64,000 nt of DNA, from assembly GCA_030562195.1 (NCBI GenBank), contig CM060203.1, forward strand, positions 2,494,208 through 2,558,207, given 5' to 3'. Source of the DNA: Nipponacmea schrenckii. Its lineage: Eukaryota; Mollusca; Gastropoda; Lottiidae. Each line of letters begins with the position of its first letter. Positions within the stretch are counted from its first letter, which is position 1. Positions 1 through 10,211 of this stretch are shown piece after piece. The notes under the pieces are model-generated. The model worked only from the letters and a program-made list of their open reading frames with translations. It was not told where the DNA came from and ran no database searches. The translations under genes were made by a program, and so were the position numbers.

Positions 1-2443
1 GAATTAGTCCTAATGGTTTTATGGTACCAACTTGACATAATGTGAATTGGCGTTAGTATGACCTACTGATTGATAATATAATAAGTCTAAACCATTTCAG
101 AGTTTTCAAGTGGGGAAATAAAGGTGTCAGATAACATGTTACAAGTCAAAACAGTGAAATATAAATATATCTTAAATTCGTCCATCAAGAGTGACTGAAA
201 CGTGTTCTAATTCTATGTCAAATCAAGAAAAGACAACCGGTATATTTAAGTAATATGTCCACGAATGTACGCCATGTCAGTATTTGAAATTCTCTTATTC
301 CTTCCCTTTTGAGGTTTATGCAAGTTTATATTTGACACATTTTTGGTCTTGGTTTGGAATGTAATGTCTAAAATTGCACTTTCTTTCAGATTTTGTGAGA
401 TGTTGAGGGATGTGCATTTGGAAGGTTATTTCTAGAAATAGTGGTTTTGTGTGCAGTGACATGTTGCGGATGTTGATAAAATATGGTATCTTCTACCATT
501 TTGAGTAGCTCAAGATTTTAATGGTCACGATAATATTATATTGAATTTTTGTGAAGAAACTAAATATTGGCCAGGCTTTCATGTGTCATTTTGGAAAATT
601 CTCAACCAGATATCTGGAAAAAGTTATAGAAGGTTGAATGTCGTGATTTAACATGGTAGTCAATATGCACTAAGATGAAATTCACCAGTTATATCCAAAA
701 TACATTACCAGGTAGCACAGCAAGGGGAGATAAATTAATGTTACATTGGAATAAGATAGATAATCAAATGAGCACGAATATATTCAAAGCAATAACTTTA
801 GTAAATGCCTCAAAATACATTCCCCACCCATCTCATTTTGTCTCGCACCTTATAGCCACTTTTCTAATATCACGGAATGAAAGTCAGCGAATACAGCAAT
901 CAGAACCCCTCGAAAGAGAAACTACAAACATTATGGCATATTGTTTATAGAATTACTCACCAGTGTACAAGGCATAACACAACATTCGTAATAGCTTAAT
1001 CTTGCATGATGATTACTCACCAAGATAGTTCAAGATAATATGAGTTGGTGATGCCAGCCAAGCTAATCTACAACGGACTCAACTTGTCAAATTTTAGTTC
1101 CCTTCGAAAGTCAATAGAGCAAATACAGACAATTGTACTGGTTAGGTTTGTTCCGGTTCAGAATACATTGTTGTATGTGTGTGTGGCTTGTAATTATCGA
1201 CACCGTAGAACATAGCGATTTACGGACGCTGTGTTTGTTGTTGTGTCTGCTGAAATCAAATCTAAATTGTATATGACGTTCGCTATAACTATAAAACACA
1301 TCGGAAAATACAAGTAGATTTGAAATATTGCATTAAGAACTATTTCTATGGCGGAGACAATCGACATTTGTCAGGTCATTTCGGTATATTCGAATATATA
1401 AAATTTATAAAATAAAAACAAAAGACAATTAAGATCTATAAATGCACGTTTATTCATCAGAATTTTGACAGTTTTGTCTTTTATTTAATGTCGGCCAAGT
1501 ACACAGAAAATAATGCAGTATTGTTTTATTGGATAGCTAAAGGGAAACGCTTGAAGGCTTAAACTGTCATCGACGCATGTCATTCACCAAGACAAATTAC
1601 AGGATAGGCTGTATCGCTTGATGGTAAAGGTCGTACTCAATTGTACCCTAATATATCTTGATCCAACAGGTTCTTACGAGTCAGTTACAGTTACACAATT
1701 GGAATTCGCAAAAAAAAGTAGGCCAATGCCACAGTCCTGGCAAAATTCCCCCCTTCCCTCATTGAACTTAAAGAGTGGACTCATGGCTACATGAGAGCAT
1801 ATGTTAAGAAAACATCTCCTCGGGTAGTCAAAGAGTCTCGCTCATCGAGCCCCTGTCAAGAATGCGGCTAGTGTAGGTACCAGCCTCCCGAAACGGAAAG
1901 CACAAATAGAGAGCATCTTACATTGAGACTCGTCCCAATAGATCAGGCAGTATATACCCAAAGCGGTCTTAGCTTTGCGTATATTTGGACTATATTTCGG
2001 TTTGGTAAAACAAAATGTTCGACCGCTAATGAAAAAGAATATAATCAGTTAAGGGATTTCTCTATATGTTGCATGTGGAGATTAGTCATACCCCAAGTAA
2101 CATTAAGGGACTCATATGAAGAAATGTGGATGACTATGAGAGAGTTCTGAGGTGGTGCCGCCGAGGTTCAAGCACTCCTAGATACGCCATTACACAAAAC
2201 GTTTACGTTACAGTCTAGTATGATGTTGAAGCTCACCAAGGTCCTATTCAAAATATGGTCAGAAGCAAGCCGTGGTACAATATGTTTGCTCGACCCTCTA
2301 GCTTGGGAATACAAGAAAAAATATCGTTAATGTTTAAGGGAGGTAACTCTTGTAGATAATTTACTTTAGCCCGATACCAAAAGGCCTTTCTTGGTCTATT
2401 GCAAGGGCCTTCAACCTGGGTTTTATTACTTGAAATCTCGCTA
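1..2443. other. Intergenic, no supported gene
   Basis: Short open frames of 60-90 codons occur here but none has a recognisable domain, a good start context or matching splice sites. The only identifiable item is a SINE fragment near 1.7 kb. I see nothing else. Confidence 0.5.
1695..1774 (+). mobile_element. SINE internal fragment
   Basis: The stretch matches the middle of the SINE seen complete at 12589-12955, from the block reading about TTGGAAATCGCAAAAAGAG to the CTGGCAAAATTTCCCTCATTG block. It lacks both the tRNA-like head and the 3' tail and has small insertions, so it is an old broken copy. Confidence 0.6.
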
Positions 2444-3450
2444 CGATATCCTAGAAACAGTGTTAAAAGTTAAGAACTAAGGATATCCTAGAAACAGTGT
2501 TAAAAGTTAAGAACTTAGGATATCCTAGAAACAGTGTTAAAAGTTAAGAACTAAGGATATCCTAGAAACAGTGTTAAAAGTTAAGAACTAAGGATATCCT
2601 AGAAACAGTGTTAAAAGTTAAGAACTAAGGATATCCTAGAAACAGTGTTAAAAGTTAAGAACTAAGGATATCCTAGAAACAGTGTTAAAAGTTAAGAACT
2701 AAGGATATCCTAGAAACAGTGTTAAAAGTTAAGAACTAAGGATATCCTAGAAACAATGTTAAAAGTTAAGAACTAAGGATATCCTAGAAACAGTGTTAAA
2801 AGTTAAGAACTAAGGATATCCTAGAAACAGTGTTAAAAGTTAAGAACTAAGGATATCCTAGAAACAGTGTTAAAAGTTAAGAACTAAGGATATCCTAGAA
2901 ACAGTGTTAAAAGTTAAGAACTAAGGATATCCTAGAAACAGTGTTAAAAGTTAAGAACTAAGGATATCCTAGAAACAGTGTTAAAAGTTAAGAACTAAGG
3001 ATATCCTAGAAACAGTGTTAAAAGTTAAGAACTAAGGATATCCTAGAAACAGTGTTAAAAGTTAAGAACTAAGGATATCCTAGAAACAGTGTTAGAAGAT
3101 AAGACTCTAGGATATCCTAGAAACAGTGTTAAAAGTTAAGAACTAAGGATATCCTAGAAACAGTGTTAAAAGTTAAGAACTAAGGATATCCTAGAAACAG
3201 TGTTAAAAGTTAAGAACTAAGGATATCCTAGAAACAATGTTAAAAGTTAAGAACTAAGGATATCCTAGAAACAGTGTTAAAAGTTAAGAACTAAGGATAT
3301 CCTAGAAACAGTGTTAAAAGTTAAGAACTAAGGATATCCTAGAAACAGTGTTAAAAGTTAAGAACTAAGGATATCCTAGAAAAGTTAAAAGTTAAGAACT
3401 AAGGATATCCTAGAAACAGTGTTAAAAGTTAAGAACTTATGACATCCTAG
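2444..3450. repeat. 37-bp minisatellite, about 27 copies
   Basis: A 37-bp unit beginning GGATATCCTAGAAACAGTGT is repeated head to tail about 27 times with very few differences. Each unit carries the palindrome AGGATATCCT. One unit near 3092-3115 is altered and one near 3377 is shortened. Two units share the variant AAACAATGTT and lie 481 bp apart, exactly 13 units. The high homogeneity points to recent amplification or ongoing homogenisation. There are no spacers, so it is not a CRISPR array. Confidence 0.97.
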
Positions 3451-4408
3451 CGCTAAGAACGTTTCGTGTATATCCTATATAGTATATATCTACTATGACA
3501 AGTCTCAATGTAAAACACTAGCCTAGTTAAGGAACTAACCTGTCTTCTGTCTAGGAAAGCTTGGTTAGAATGAACGTAACTGATGAAAATAGATTTCTAC
3601 AAATAAAAGGGAGGAAATATGGCAGTTGTGGCAATATTTACGGGAGATAACTCTTGTTAATAATTTTTGTCCCAAGATCAATTCGGACGACAGATAATAT
3701 CAAAAAGGAATTTATTGCAATCAACAGCGAATACTTCAAACAAAAAAAGCAACAACAATAACGGCTATGGCAGCGCCAGCATTAAGAAAAAGTAGCGGCA
3801 ATACAATAACAAGAACAACAGAAGAATTAAAAAAACAAGTAGTAACCAGAAATTAAGCAGCGACAAGAGTATCAGCATCAAACCCAAAAAACAGCGGCGA
3901 AGACAACAGCAACAAGTTCGGTAGGAGAAACAGCCAATACAGCATAACAAACCAGCAATAACAGCTGATCAGTAATATCATCAGCAACACATTTAGCTGT
4001 TGTTTCTCGTTGCTGCAAATGCTATTGTTCCTACTGTCGTTTGGTTGTTGTTTCCGTTTTTCGTTGTTGCAGAACAAAATGGATCAATTGTTCACTCAAA
4101 AACAGGTAGTAACTAAATAACGAAAATTCTAAAACCTTTTGCCACACAAAAGTTTACTGGGATGTGACACGGTAAGGGCATTTAATGAGGTGAAGATGCG
4201 AATGTCATCACAAGGTTGTCGTCTGTGGGTATTGAAGAAAGCATGTGGCGACACATTAATCTCAATTATATGATCCAAATTCTTGCATAAGCAAAAGAAG
4301 TCTGAGAAAATTATCTCCGAGTATCTCATCCGAGAAAGTGAAGGGCCAAATTTTATCGGGGTATATTGAACGTAGGTACTGAACAGCAAAAATCTCAATT
4401 TCATTTTG
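3451..4408. other. Intergenic with AGC/CAA-rich low-complexity DNA
   Basis: From about 3740 to 3960 the + strand is rich in AACAACAGC-like triplets. From about 3995 to 4075 it is rich in the complementary GTTGTTGC-like triplets, giving loose inverted symmetry. Leu/Cys/Phe-rich minus-strand frames over it are compositional artefacts. An AATAAA on the minus strand at 3711-3716 could serve the ankyrin gene upstream but is about 700 nt past its stop. A minus-strand frame at 4129-4425 is open but does not continue the ankyrin gene in phase. Confidence 0.5.
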
Positions 4409-7400
4409 TCACAATTGTTGCTCATTTGAACAGAACTTGGTGCAGATATTGTTCGAAAATGGTAATACTACAGGAAGGCCAGCTGCTTCCATCAATGTTT
4501 GATATAGTTTCTCCTTCTTGTGAAAGAAATGTCGTTTACAGCCCAATAACCAGCGTGCGTCTCCTCGGAAGTCGTATTCTACAATATACACAACATTTGC
4601 GTTACTGATATAGACTTTGAAAAGGAACTCATTTCCAAAATAAAGCAATAATAATGTGGATAGTTGGAAAGAAAGAACGGAAATTTCTGGGTTTTTGTTA
4701 AATATATGTTCGTTTGATTTACCAAAACTACGTAATTATTTCTCCCAAAAACGTGTCTATGAATCAGTTAAAAATATTATTCAGATAAACCGCAGATTGA
4801 GAAAGATTTTATTGTCTAACCTGTTTGGAGCAGATCTTCCAAAATTTGTTCAAACCGTTTGATATATTTACTATGAAGAAGGATGTAGAGTACGGTATGA
4901 CCTTCACTATCTGCTTTATTAACGTCACATCCGGTCTGTATTAGGTACCTGGCAGTCTTTTCAGAACCTTCGGTCAAGGCACAGAATAAAGGAGTTACTC
5001 CTGCGTTATTGCTGATTTCTGGTGATGCACCTACAAATATCTATCATATAATATAACATAAAAATACCTTATATTAACATACATGTGTGACACCAATATA
5101 CAGTTTACATTTCATTTGGGGTCTTTTAAAAACGCCCTTTAAAAGTGTCCGCATTTGAAACTTGAAAGAGAAAATGTGAACTGGTTATTACATTCATAAA
5201 CAATGCCCTCCGATTATCCTTCGGGATGCAGGATATTAAATGTCATAAAAGCCCTCTGCGTGTTTTATCCTATATATAATATTCAAACTATTGGCTAGAC
5301 TATTGACTTGTCTGTTGCAATTCCATTTATAATACTATTATAAATCCTGAAAGTTGAAAAAGAATGAAATATAGACAAAGATCTCCAAAGTCATATGTAT
5401 TATTGATATCTATAATGATGAATATTTACATTAGCTATTGTTTTTCTCCATTGGACTAATGTTAGTACGTGTGGCGTTTATGAGACAATAACTGCCATTG
5501 CCTCATCACCAAAACATTGAGCGTAGTAATACACGGTAACCAATGTAAATAAACATGGCCGTCGCGCTATTAACGTATATCATCTTCACGCTTGAAAGTA
5601 AAATTCCAATTTTAATGTTGAATTCTAATATGTAATAAAGTTTCCATTAGTCTAACCCAAAGCCAATCTAATACTCCAAATCTCATACAAAAATAATTGG
5701 CAAATGCGATAGAACTCAATCGAATTAGGCCTGAGTGTACTGGCCATAGCCGTAGACCCATTTGACCTAGTTACTTGCTTCAGTTTAAGAGCCTAAAAGT
5801 GCAGGTTTATGGATTGTTTAATATTAAGTTTCAAAATACTACACTTTTACTGAAAATTAACTGAATTGAGTGTAAACTGTGGTCACCTATCAACATATGG
5901 AGCGGGCCTTCTTCTAGATTGGTCTTTAAAGTTTCTTTCATTTTCTCAACTTTCCTACTTGTTTACATGCGGTCAGGTCTAGCCGAATCACCTCTCCGTT
6001 ATTCAATAGTATCCGCGTTCATTAAATTTCATGATTTTGTTGCTTTTCATCGTTAAAGTCGGAATTCATACCAAAATGTTTTATATTTATTGATAAATGA
6101 ATTGATTATACAGATAAACATAAATTTCACTTGGTTTAAACCTTAATTTCAGAATTGTCCGCATTTGAAACTTGAAAGAGAAAATGTGAACTGTTTATTA
6201 CATTCATAAACAATGCCCTCCGATTATCCTTCGGGATGCAGGATATTAAATGTCATAAAAGCCCTCTGCGTGTTTTATCCTATATATAATATTCAAACTA
6301 TTGGCTTGACTATTGACTTGTCTGTTGCAATTCCATTTATAATACTATTATAAATCCTGAAAGTTGAAATGAATGATATATAGTCAAAGATCTCCAAAGT
6401 CATATGTATTATTGATATCTATAATGATGAATAACTGGAAATGTTAGAAAAGGAGTTTTGGTCTGTAGGTTTTATATGTTTACAGTTAAGTACTTAAGTA
6501 TAAGTATTTTTTCATCTTTAATCTCTCTAGAACGTAATGTATAACGTAGAACGCGCATTGTAACTTTGGAAATTCTGCACTGGATCGTATCAGTCGGATT
6601 GTAATCTTTGGAAATTCTACCTTAAACATGACCTCGTGAGTTTAAGAATTTATACAATCTGATTTGGATCGTTTATTGAACCACATACAGCGCCCTACAA
6701 GACAGCCTATACCAACTTACCATATTTGATAAGGGCTTTAAGAATCTGATCATAATCAAAGTACGCTGCCTTAAATACTGCTGTTTCACCCGCTTTGTTC
6801 TTCACATCAACCACTGTCGAATCTGCAACGAAATATCTTCAACTTGTAAATCCTAAATACAAATTTCGTGTGATAAATATATGTCAAAGAAAGGGGGAAG
6901 ATGGTACCCCTATTGTTAATTTCCGAGTTGGATGGTGTGTGGTCCGTTTTGTCTTAACTTTAAGCGAAAATTTCCCACGCATTTGATGGCAATAAGTCAA
7001 ACTTCCCTCCGTTGACAATAAAACGCCGTTATCACAATTCTGTTCTGAATTAAGTAATCGATTTAAATTTGAGGCAGATTGCAGACAGGATGGTGGGGAT
7101 ATTGCTGAGAGATTTACATAATAAACACAACCACAAATCTAAATGGCCTCACTGGACGATGATTTGATTGTTTACAACATCCATTTCACGAACAATATCG
7201 AGTGGTAAGGAAACTAATATAAATTGTTTCTACCAATTTACTTACCATGTTTTAAAACTTCATTCACTATCTCCTGACAATTTTTCTCCACAGCTTCGTG
7301 TAACACTGTGTTCCCGTTATCCTGGGGAATTTTGGCATCACATCCAGCTTGAAGCAGTTGTTTAGCGAGATCATTTCGTCTGTAACAGGCAGTGAGATAT

Positions 7401-7579
7401 AAAGGGGTACGTCCTAAATCGTCCCTGGCATCCAAGATGTACTCACTAAAATTGCTTTTCAAGATCTGAGTGACTTCCCTTTGATTATCTTCATAAACAT
7501 AAACATGAAGACACGATGCCGTGTCCAAATTAACAGACAGACGTTTCTTACGTGGTCGTATTACTTTGTGCGCCATCAT
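4409..7579 (-). CDS. Ankyrin-repeat protein, 4 exons, 271 aa
   Basis: Exons in transcription order are 7579-7246, 6822-6721, 5030-4821 and 4578-4409. All introns start GT and end AG, every junction is phase 1, and the lengths (334+102+210+170) close exactly on a TGA. Exon 1 starts at tandem ATGs (second in context ATGATGGCG), has a basic N-terminus (KVIRPRKKR) and carries ankyrin helices with GRTPLYLTACYRRNDLAKQL and GNTVLHEAVEKN. Exon 2 adds KAGETAVFKAAYFDYDQILK and exon 3 adds NAGVTPLFCALTEGSEKTAR followed by TGCDVNKAD. About four repeats result, so the expected role is protein-protein binding; partner and location are unknown. Exon 4 (LYQTLMEAAGLP) is a helical tail without a clear repeat and is the least certain part. 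If the GT at 4820 is not used, the protein stops at TAG 4816-4818. No SOCS box or other C-terminal domain is evident. Confidence 0.82.
5146..5424. repeat. 279-bp direct repeat, copy 1
   Basis: This segment is nearly identical to 6156-6433, 1010 bp away in the same orientation and within the same ankyrin intron. It begins TGTCCGCATTTGAAACTTGA. Differences are a few substitutions and short indels. Confidence 0.95.
6156..6433. repeat. 279-bp direct repeat, copy 2
   Basis: This is the second copy of the 5146-5424 segment. The 731 bp between them show no reading frame, no primer-binding site and no target-site duplication that I can recognise. A small LTR-type element or a simple segmental duplication are both possible. 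Confidence 0.95.
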
Positions 7580-8075
7580 CACAACATTTTATTAACTTTC
7601 AAAATAGTGGGAAGGCGGTTTATCTGTAAGATTGAAATAATATTATACTGATCAGTTTATATGATGAAAACGGTGATACTATCTATCTATATATACTGTA
7701 TATATTTTGTATTTTTGATGATTCAATAAATTAAAAACGATGATATAATATTGATATTGACTCTATTGCTGCTGTTGTTTTGGCTACTGATATTTCAGCC
7801 GTGGTTGCTGCGTCAGTAGATTTGTTCTTGTTGTTATGGTTGCCGCTGGTTTTGGTTCTGTTGATTTTGCTGCTGAGAATAGTGTTAGAGTTCTTATCGC
7901 TGCTCTTTTGCTGTTGTTTGTAGAGAACTGTTTTGTTTTCTGGAGAACTCTTTTCTATTTATCTGAACAGCATTTTGTTTCCTCTCAAATCATTTAACCT
8001 TTTTTATTTCTACAGCATGAGGGCTTTCATAATAAATTCCTTTTGCTTTAAACACAAACCGTAATTTTTTCACTG
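7580..8075. other. Intergenic, GTT/GCT-rich patch
   Basis: The region upstream of the ankyrin gene has no ORF worth calling. About 7760-7920 is a degenerate GTT/GCT-rich low-complexity stretch. No TATA box is evident for the minus-strand gene. Confidence 0.5.
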
Positions 8076-8475
8076 TCAATTGTAGAGCAATATAGAAATT
8101 TCACTGTTAAAATAGTGCTCAATACATTAATTGTAGAGCGATATTACCTCTGTTAAAATAGTGCTCAATACATCAATTGTAGAGCGATATTGAAATACCT
8201 CTGTTGAAATAGTGCTCAATACATTAGCGTTAGAGAGATATAGAAATACTACTGTTAAAATAGTGCTCAATACATCTATTGTAGAGTGATATAGAAATAC
8301 CACTATATAATATTGCTCAATACAACTATTGTAGAGCTATGTAGAAATGTCACTATTAAAATAGAGCTCAATACATCAATTGTAGAGTGATATAGAAATA
8401 CCACTGTTAAAATAGTACTCAATACATCAATTGTAGAGTGATATAGATATACTACTGTTAAAATAGTGTTCAGTT
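8076..8475. repeat. 51-bp minisatellite, about 8 copies
   Basis: A unit of about 51 bp containing TTGTAGAGCGATATAGAAAT and AAAATAGTGCTCAATACAT is repeated about eight times. Units differ by several substitutions and one 5-bp shortening, so this array is older than the 37-bp one. Confidence 0.9.
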
Positions 8476-8860
8476 ATAGAGCGTTATAAAAATATAAAAA
8501 TAGTACCGAAAAAGCAAAAAGGTTTCTCGCTTTCGGGTTTTCAGACAATTGACCATCATAAAAAATATAAAGCAGGTTAATTTACCTTTTTCTGTTTGAC
8601 TTTGAACTTTGTTACTTTGTAACTGAGGGGGAAATTTATGGCGTTGTTGACTGTCGTAAATACTGTTATCAACCGTCATTTGCTAGATACGCATATCTTA
8701 ATGGACATTCTTAATAATAATATTGGACAATATTTTAATTTAGGCCCGAACTTGATTCTTTTTTCGCCTCTAAAAGAAATTTTGGAAGTCTGTGAGAAAA
8801 ATGATTACTTTCTGACTTGAACTATCTAATATTACACACTTATGGCTTTTGGCTTATAGT
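8476..8860. other. Intergenic, no gene seen
   Basis: Two short overlapping frames on opposite strands (8470-8679 and 8638-8820) have no recognisable features. Nothing else is visible. Confidence 0.4.
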
Positions 8861-9062
8861 AAGTAAGGGTTATGTAGGATAGGGTAGGTACTAGGTAGGG
8901 TTAGGTATAAGGGGGGGGGGGACTACTATCTCGTAGTTCCGAGAAAGCACGGGCCTAGGAATCAGACTTAATTTTTATTTCCTCGCACCGATCGGGATTC
9001 GAACCCACGGCACCTAGTCACCTAGCAGGTAGGGTTAGGGTTAGGTAGGGTAAGGGTTAGTT
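8861..9062 (+). repeat. Interstitial telomere-like tract (TTAGGG-related)
   Basis: Degenerate GGGTTAGG and TAGGGTTAGGGTTAGG-like runs occur at about 8868-8910 and 9025-9062, with an 11-G run at 8911-8921. The two patches flank a tRNA-like fragment. This resembles a degenerate animal telomere repeat rather than a functional telomere. Confidence 0.6.
8975..9035 (-). mobile_element. tRNA-derived fragment with B box
   Basis: Read on the minus strand, the segment contains GTGGGTTCGAATCCCGATC, which matches the T-arm/B-box consensus GGTTCGAANCC with pairing flanks. No complete cloverleaf or A box is visible and an A-rich stretch follows, so a decayed tRNA-SINE is more likely than a tRNA gene. It is not the same family as the SINE at 12.6 kb. 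Confidence 0.5.
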
Positions 9063-9895
9063 ACCCTTTTTAATATATCAAGAAAAACTGTAGCTTCTGA
9101 GTCGTAACTAGTTTGAGTCTGAGAAACTGCCCCGAGTGTGTGTTAGCAGAGTGATGTGATAGCCTTTTTTATGTCTTCGATCTTCTAAACCACCAGGTGT
9201 GGTTTGTCGTTAAAATCGGTTCGAAATTATTATTGTCCGTGTATGAGTTGCGTCCCTTTTACAATCAAATACTACTAAACTCTATCGCGTGGCTAAAAAT
9301 AAACACGACTATTTCTAACTCAGTTAACTTGGTGAAGGCGAGGTGTTTTACGTTCAATTTATGCTGTAAATAACTGAATTAGGTGGGACCATTTAATTTA
9401 AAATATGGTAATAATTTAACCCTCGTCATATGAGAGAAAACTGTCAATTCACGAGTAAGTATTCAGTTAATGCTTGTTCCTTTGTTGTTGAGTTCAATAT
9501 GTCTAGTAAATCTGAGCTATAGCTACAAATGTCCAGTGATAATGATATAGTAAGTATGAGGTGAATCACACTGACACTGTCATTGACTTGGTTGTACTGA
9601 GATAAACGACAGTCATTACAGACGAAATTACTAAGAAATTTTATTAACATTACTACACATTCAAACTAAACATTTAACATTTAAGTAATTTGTTTATTCA
9701 AATATTGTTTATTGTTGTTATATTGCTGATATTGTCTGTGTAATGTCCAGTTGTGTACTGTGTAGGCCTCCATTCGGTATGACTAGATTTTATCGGATTG
9801 TAAAGAGGTCCTCGGAGACATTGATAGTTTCAAATTTACCGATTTACAGTCAGATTTTTTTTTGGTTTCTGTAATCCACTTAAACCGAGAGTTTG
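9063..9895. other. Intergenic, no gene seen
   Basis: There is no ORF with a recognisable domain and no repeat that I can align to the rest of the window. Confidence 0.4.
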
Positions 9896-10098
9896 ATGAC
9901 GTCACTAATCGCATATGTTTGTGTCGACCAGTCCCTCAGTTGTAAATGGGTACGGATAATCCGGGAAAGATCAATGCCAAGAAGTTTGGCCAAGGACCAG
10001 CGGACGGACTTGTGAACCTAAGTTGTTATCCTTGTAAAATATAGTTGTTTCTTTCTTTATTTTCTTTCGCATAAGGGCGTCGCGATTAGTGACGTCAT
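9896..10098. mobile_element. Inverted-repeat (MITE-like) element with CRE ends
   Basis: ATGACGTCACTAATCGC at 9896-9912 is repeated as its exact reverse complement at 10082-10098, giving 17-bp perfect terminal inverted repeats around 169 bp without coding capacity. Each arm contains the palindrome TGACGTCA, the CREB/ATF site. The second arm lies about 110 bp upstream of the phosphatase start. No clear target-site duplication is seen, so transposon origin is inferred. Confidence 0.55.
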
Positions 10099-10135
10099 AT
10101 AACACTTGGTTCTAATGGAATTCAGTTCTTTATGT

Positions 10136-10211
10136 TGATATTGGTTCTCCATTTCTGGCCCTGATTGGGTCAAGGGCCTTTGTTGTTTATCTCTTTTATT
10201 CGAATATTAGG
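10136..10211 (+). promoter_or_regulatory. Possible TATA-less promoter of the phosphatase gene
   Basis: Two inverted CCAAT boxes (ATTGG near 10139 and 10163) precede the ATG at 10212, and the CRE palindrome of the adjacent inverted-repeat element lies upstream. There is no TATA box. The assignment is positional. Confidence 0.3.

Noticed and set aside
2444..3450. CRISPR array
   Set aside because: Repeats of 37 bp are contiguous with no unique spacers, and the genome is clearly eukaryotic.
3765..4077. Leu/Cys/Phe-rich minus-strand frames as membrane proteins
   Set aside because: They arise from AGC/CAA-type low-complexity DNA.
4129..4425. 98-codon minus frame as the C-terminus (for example a SOCS box) of the ankyrin protein
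   Set aside because: It is in a different frame from exon 4, no splice pair joins it in phase, and the SOCS-box consensus is not visible.
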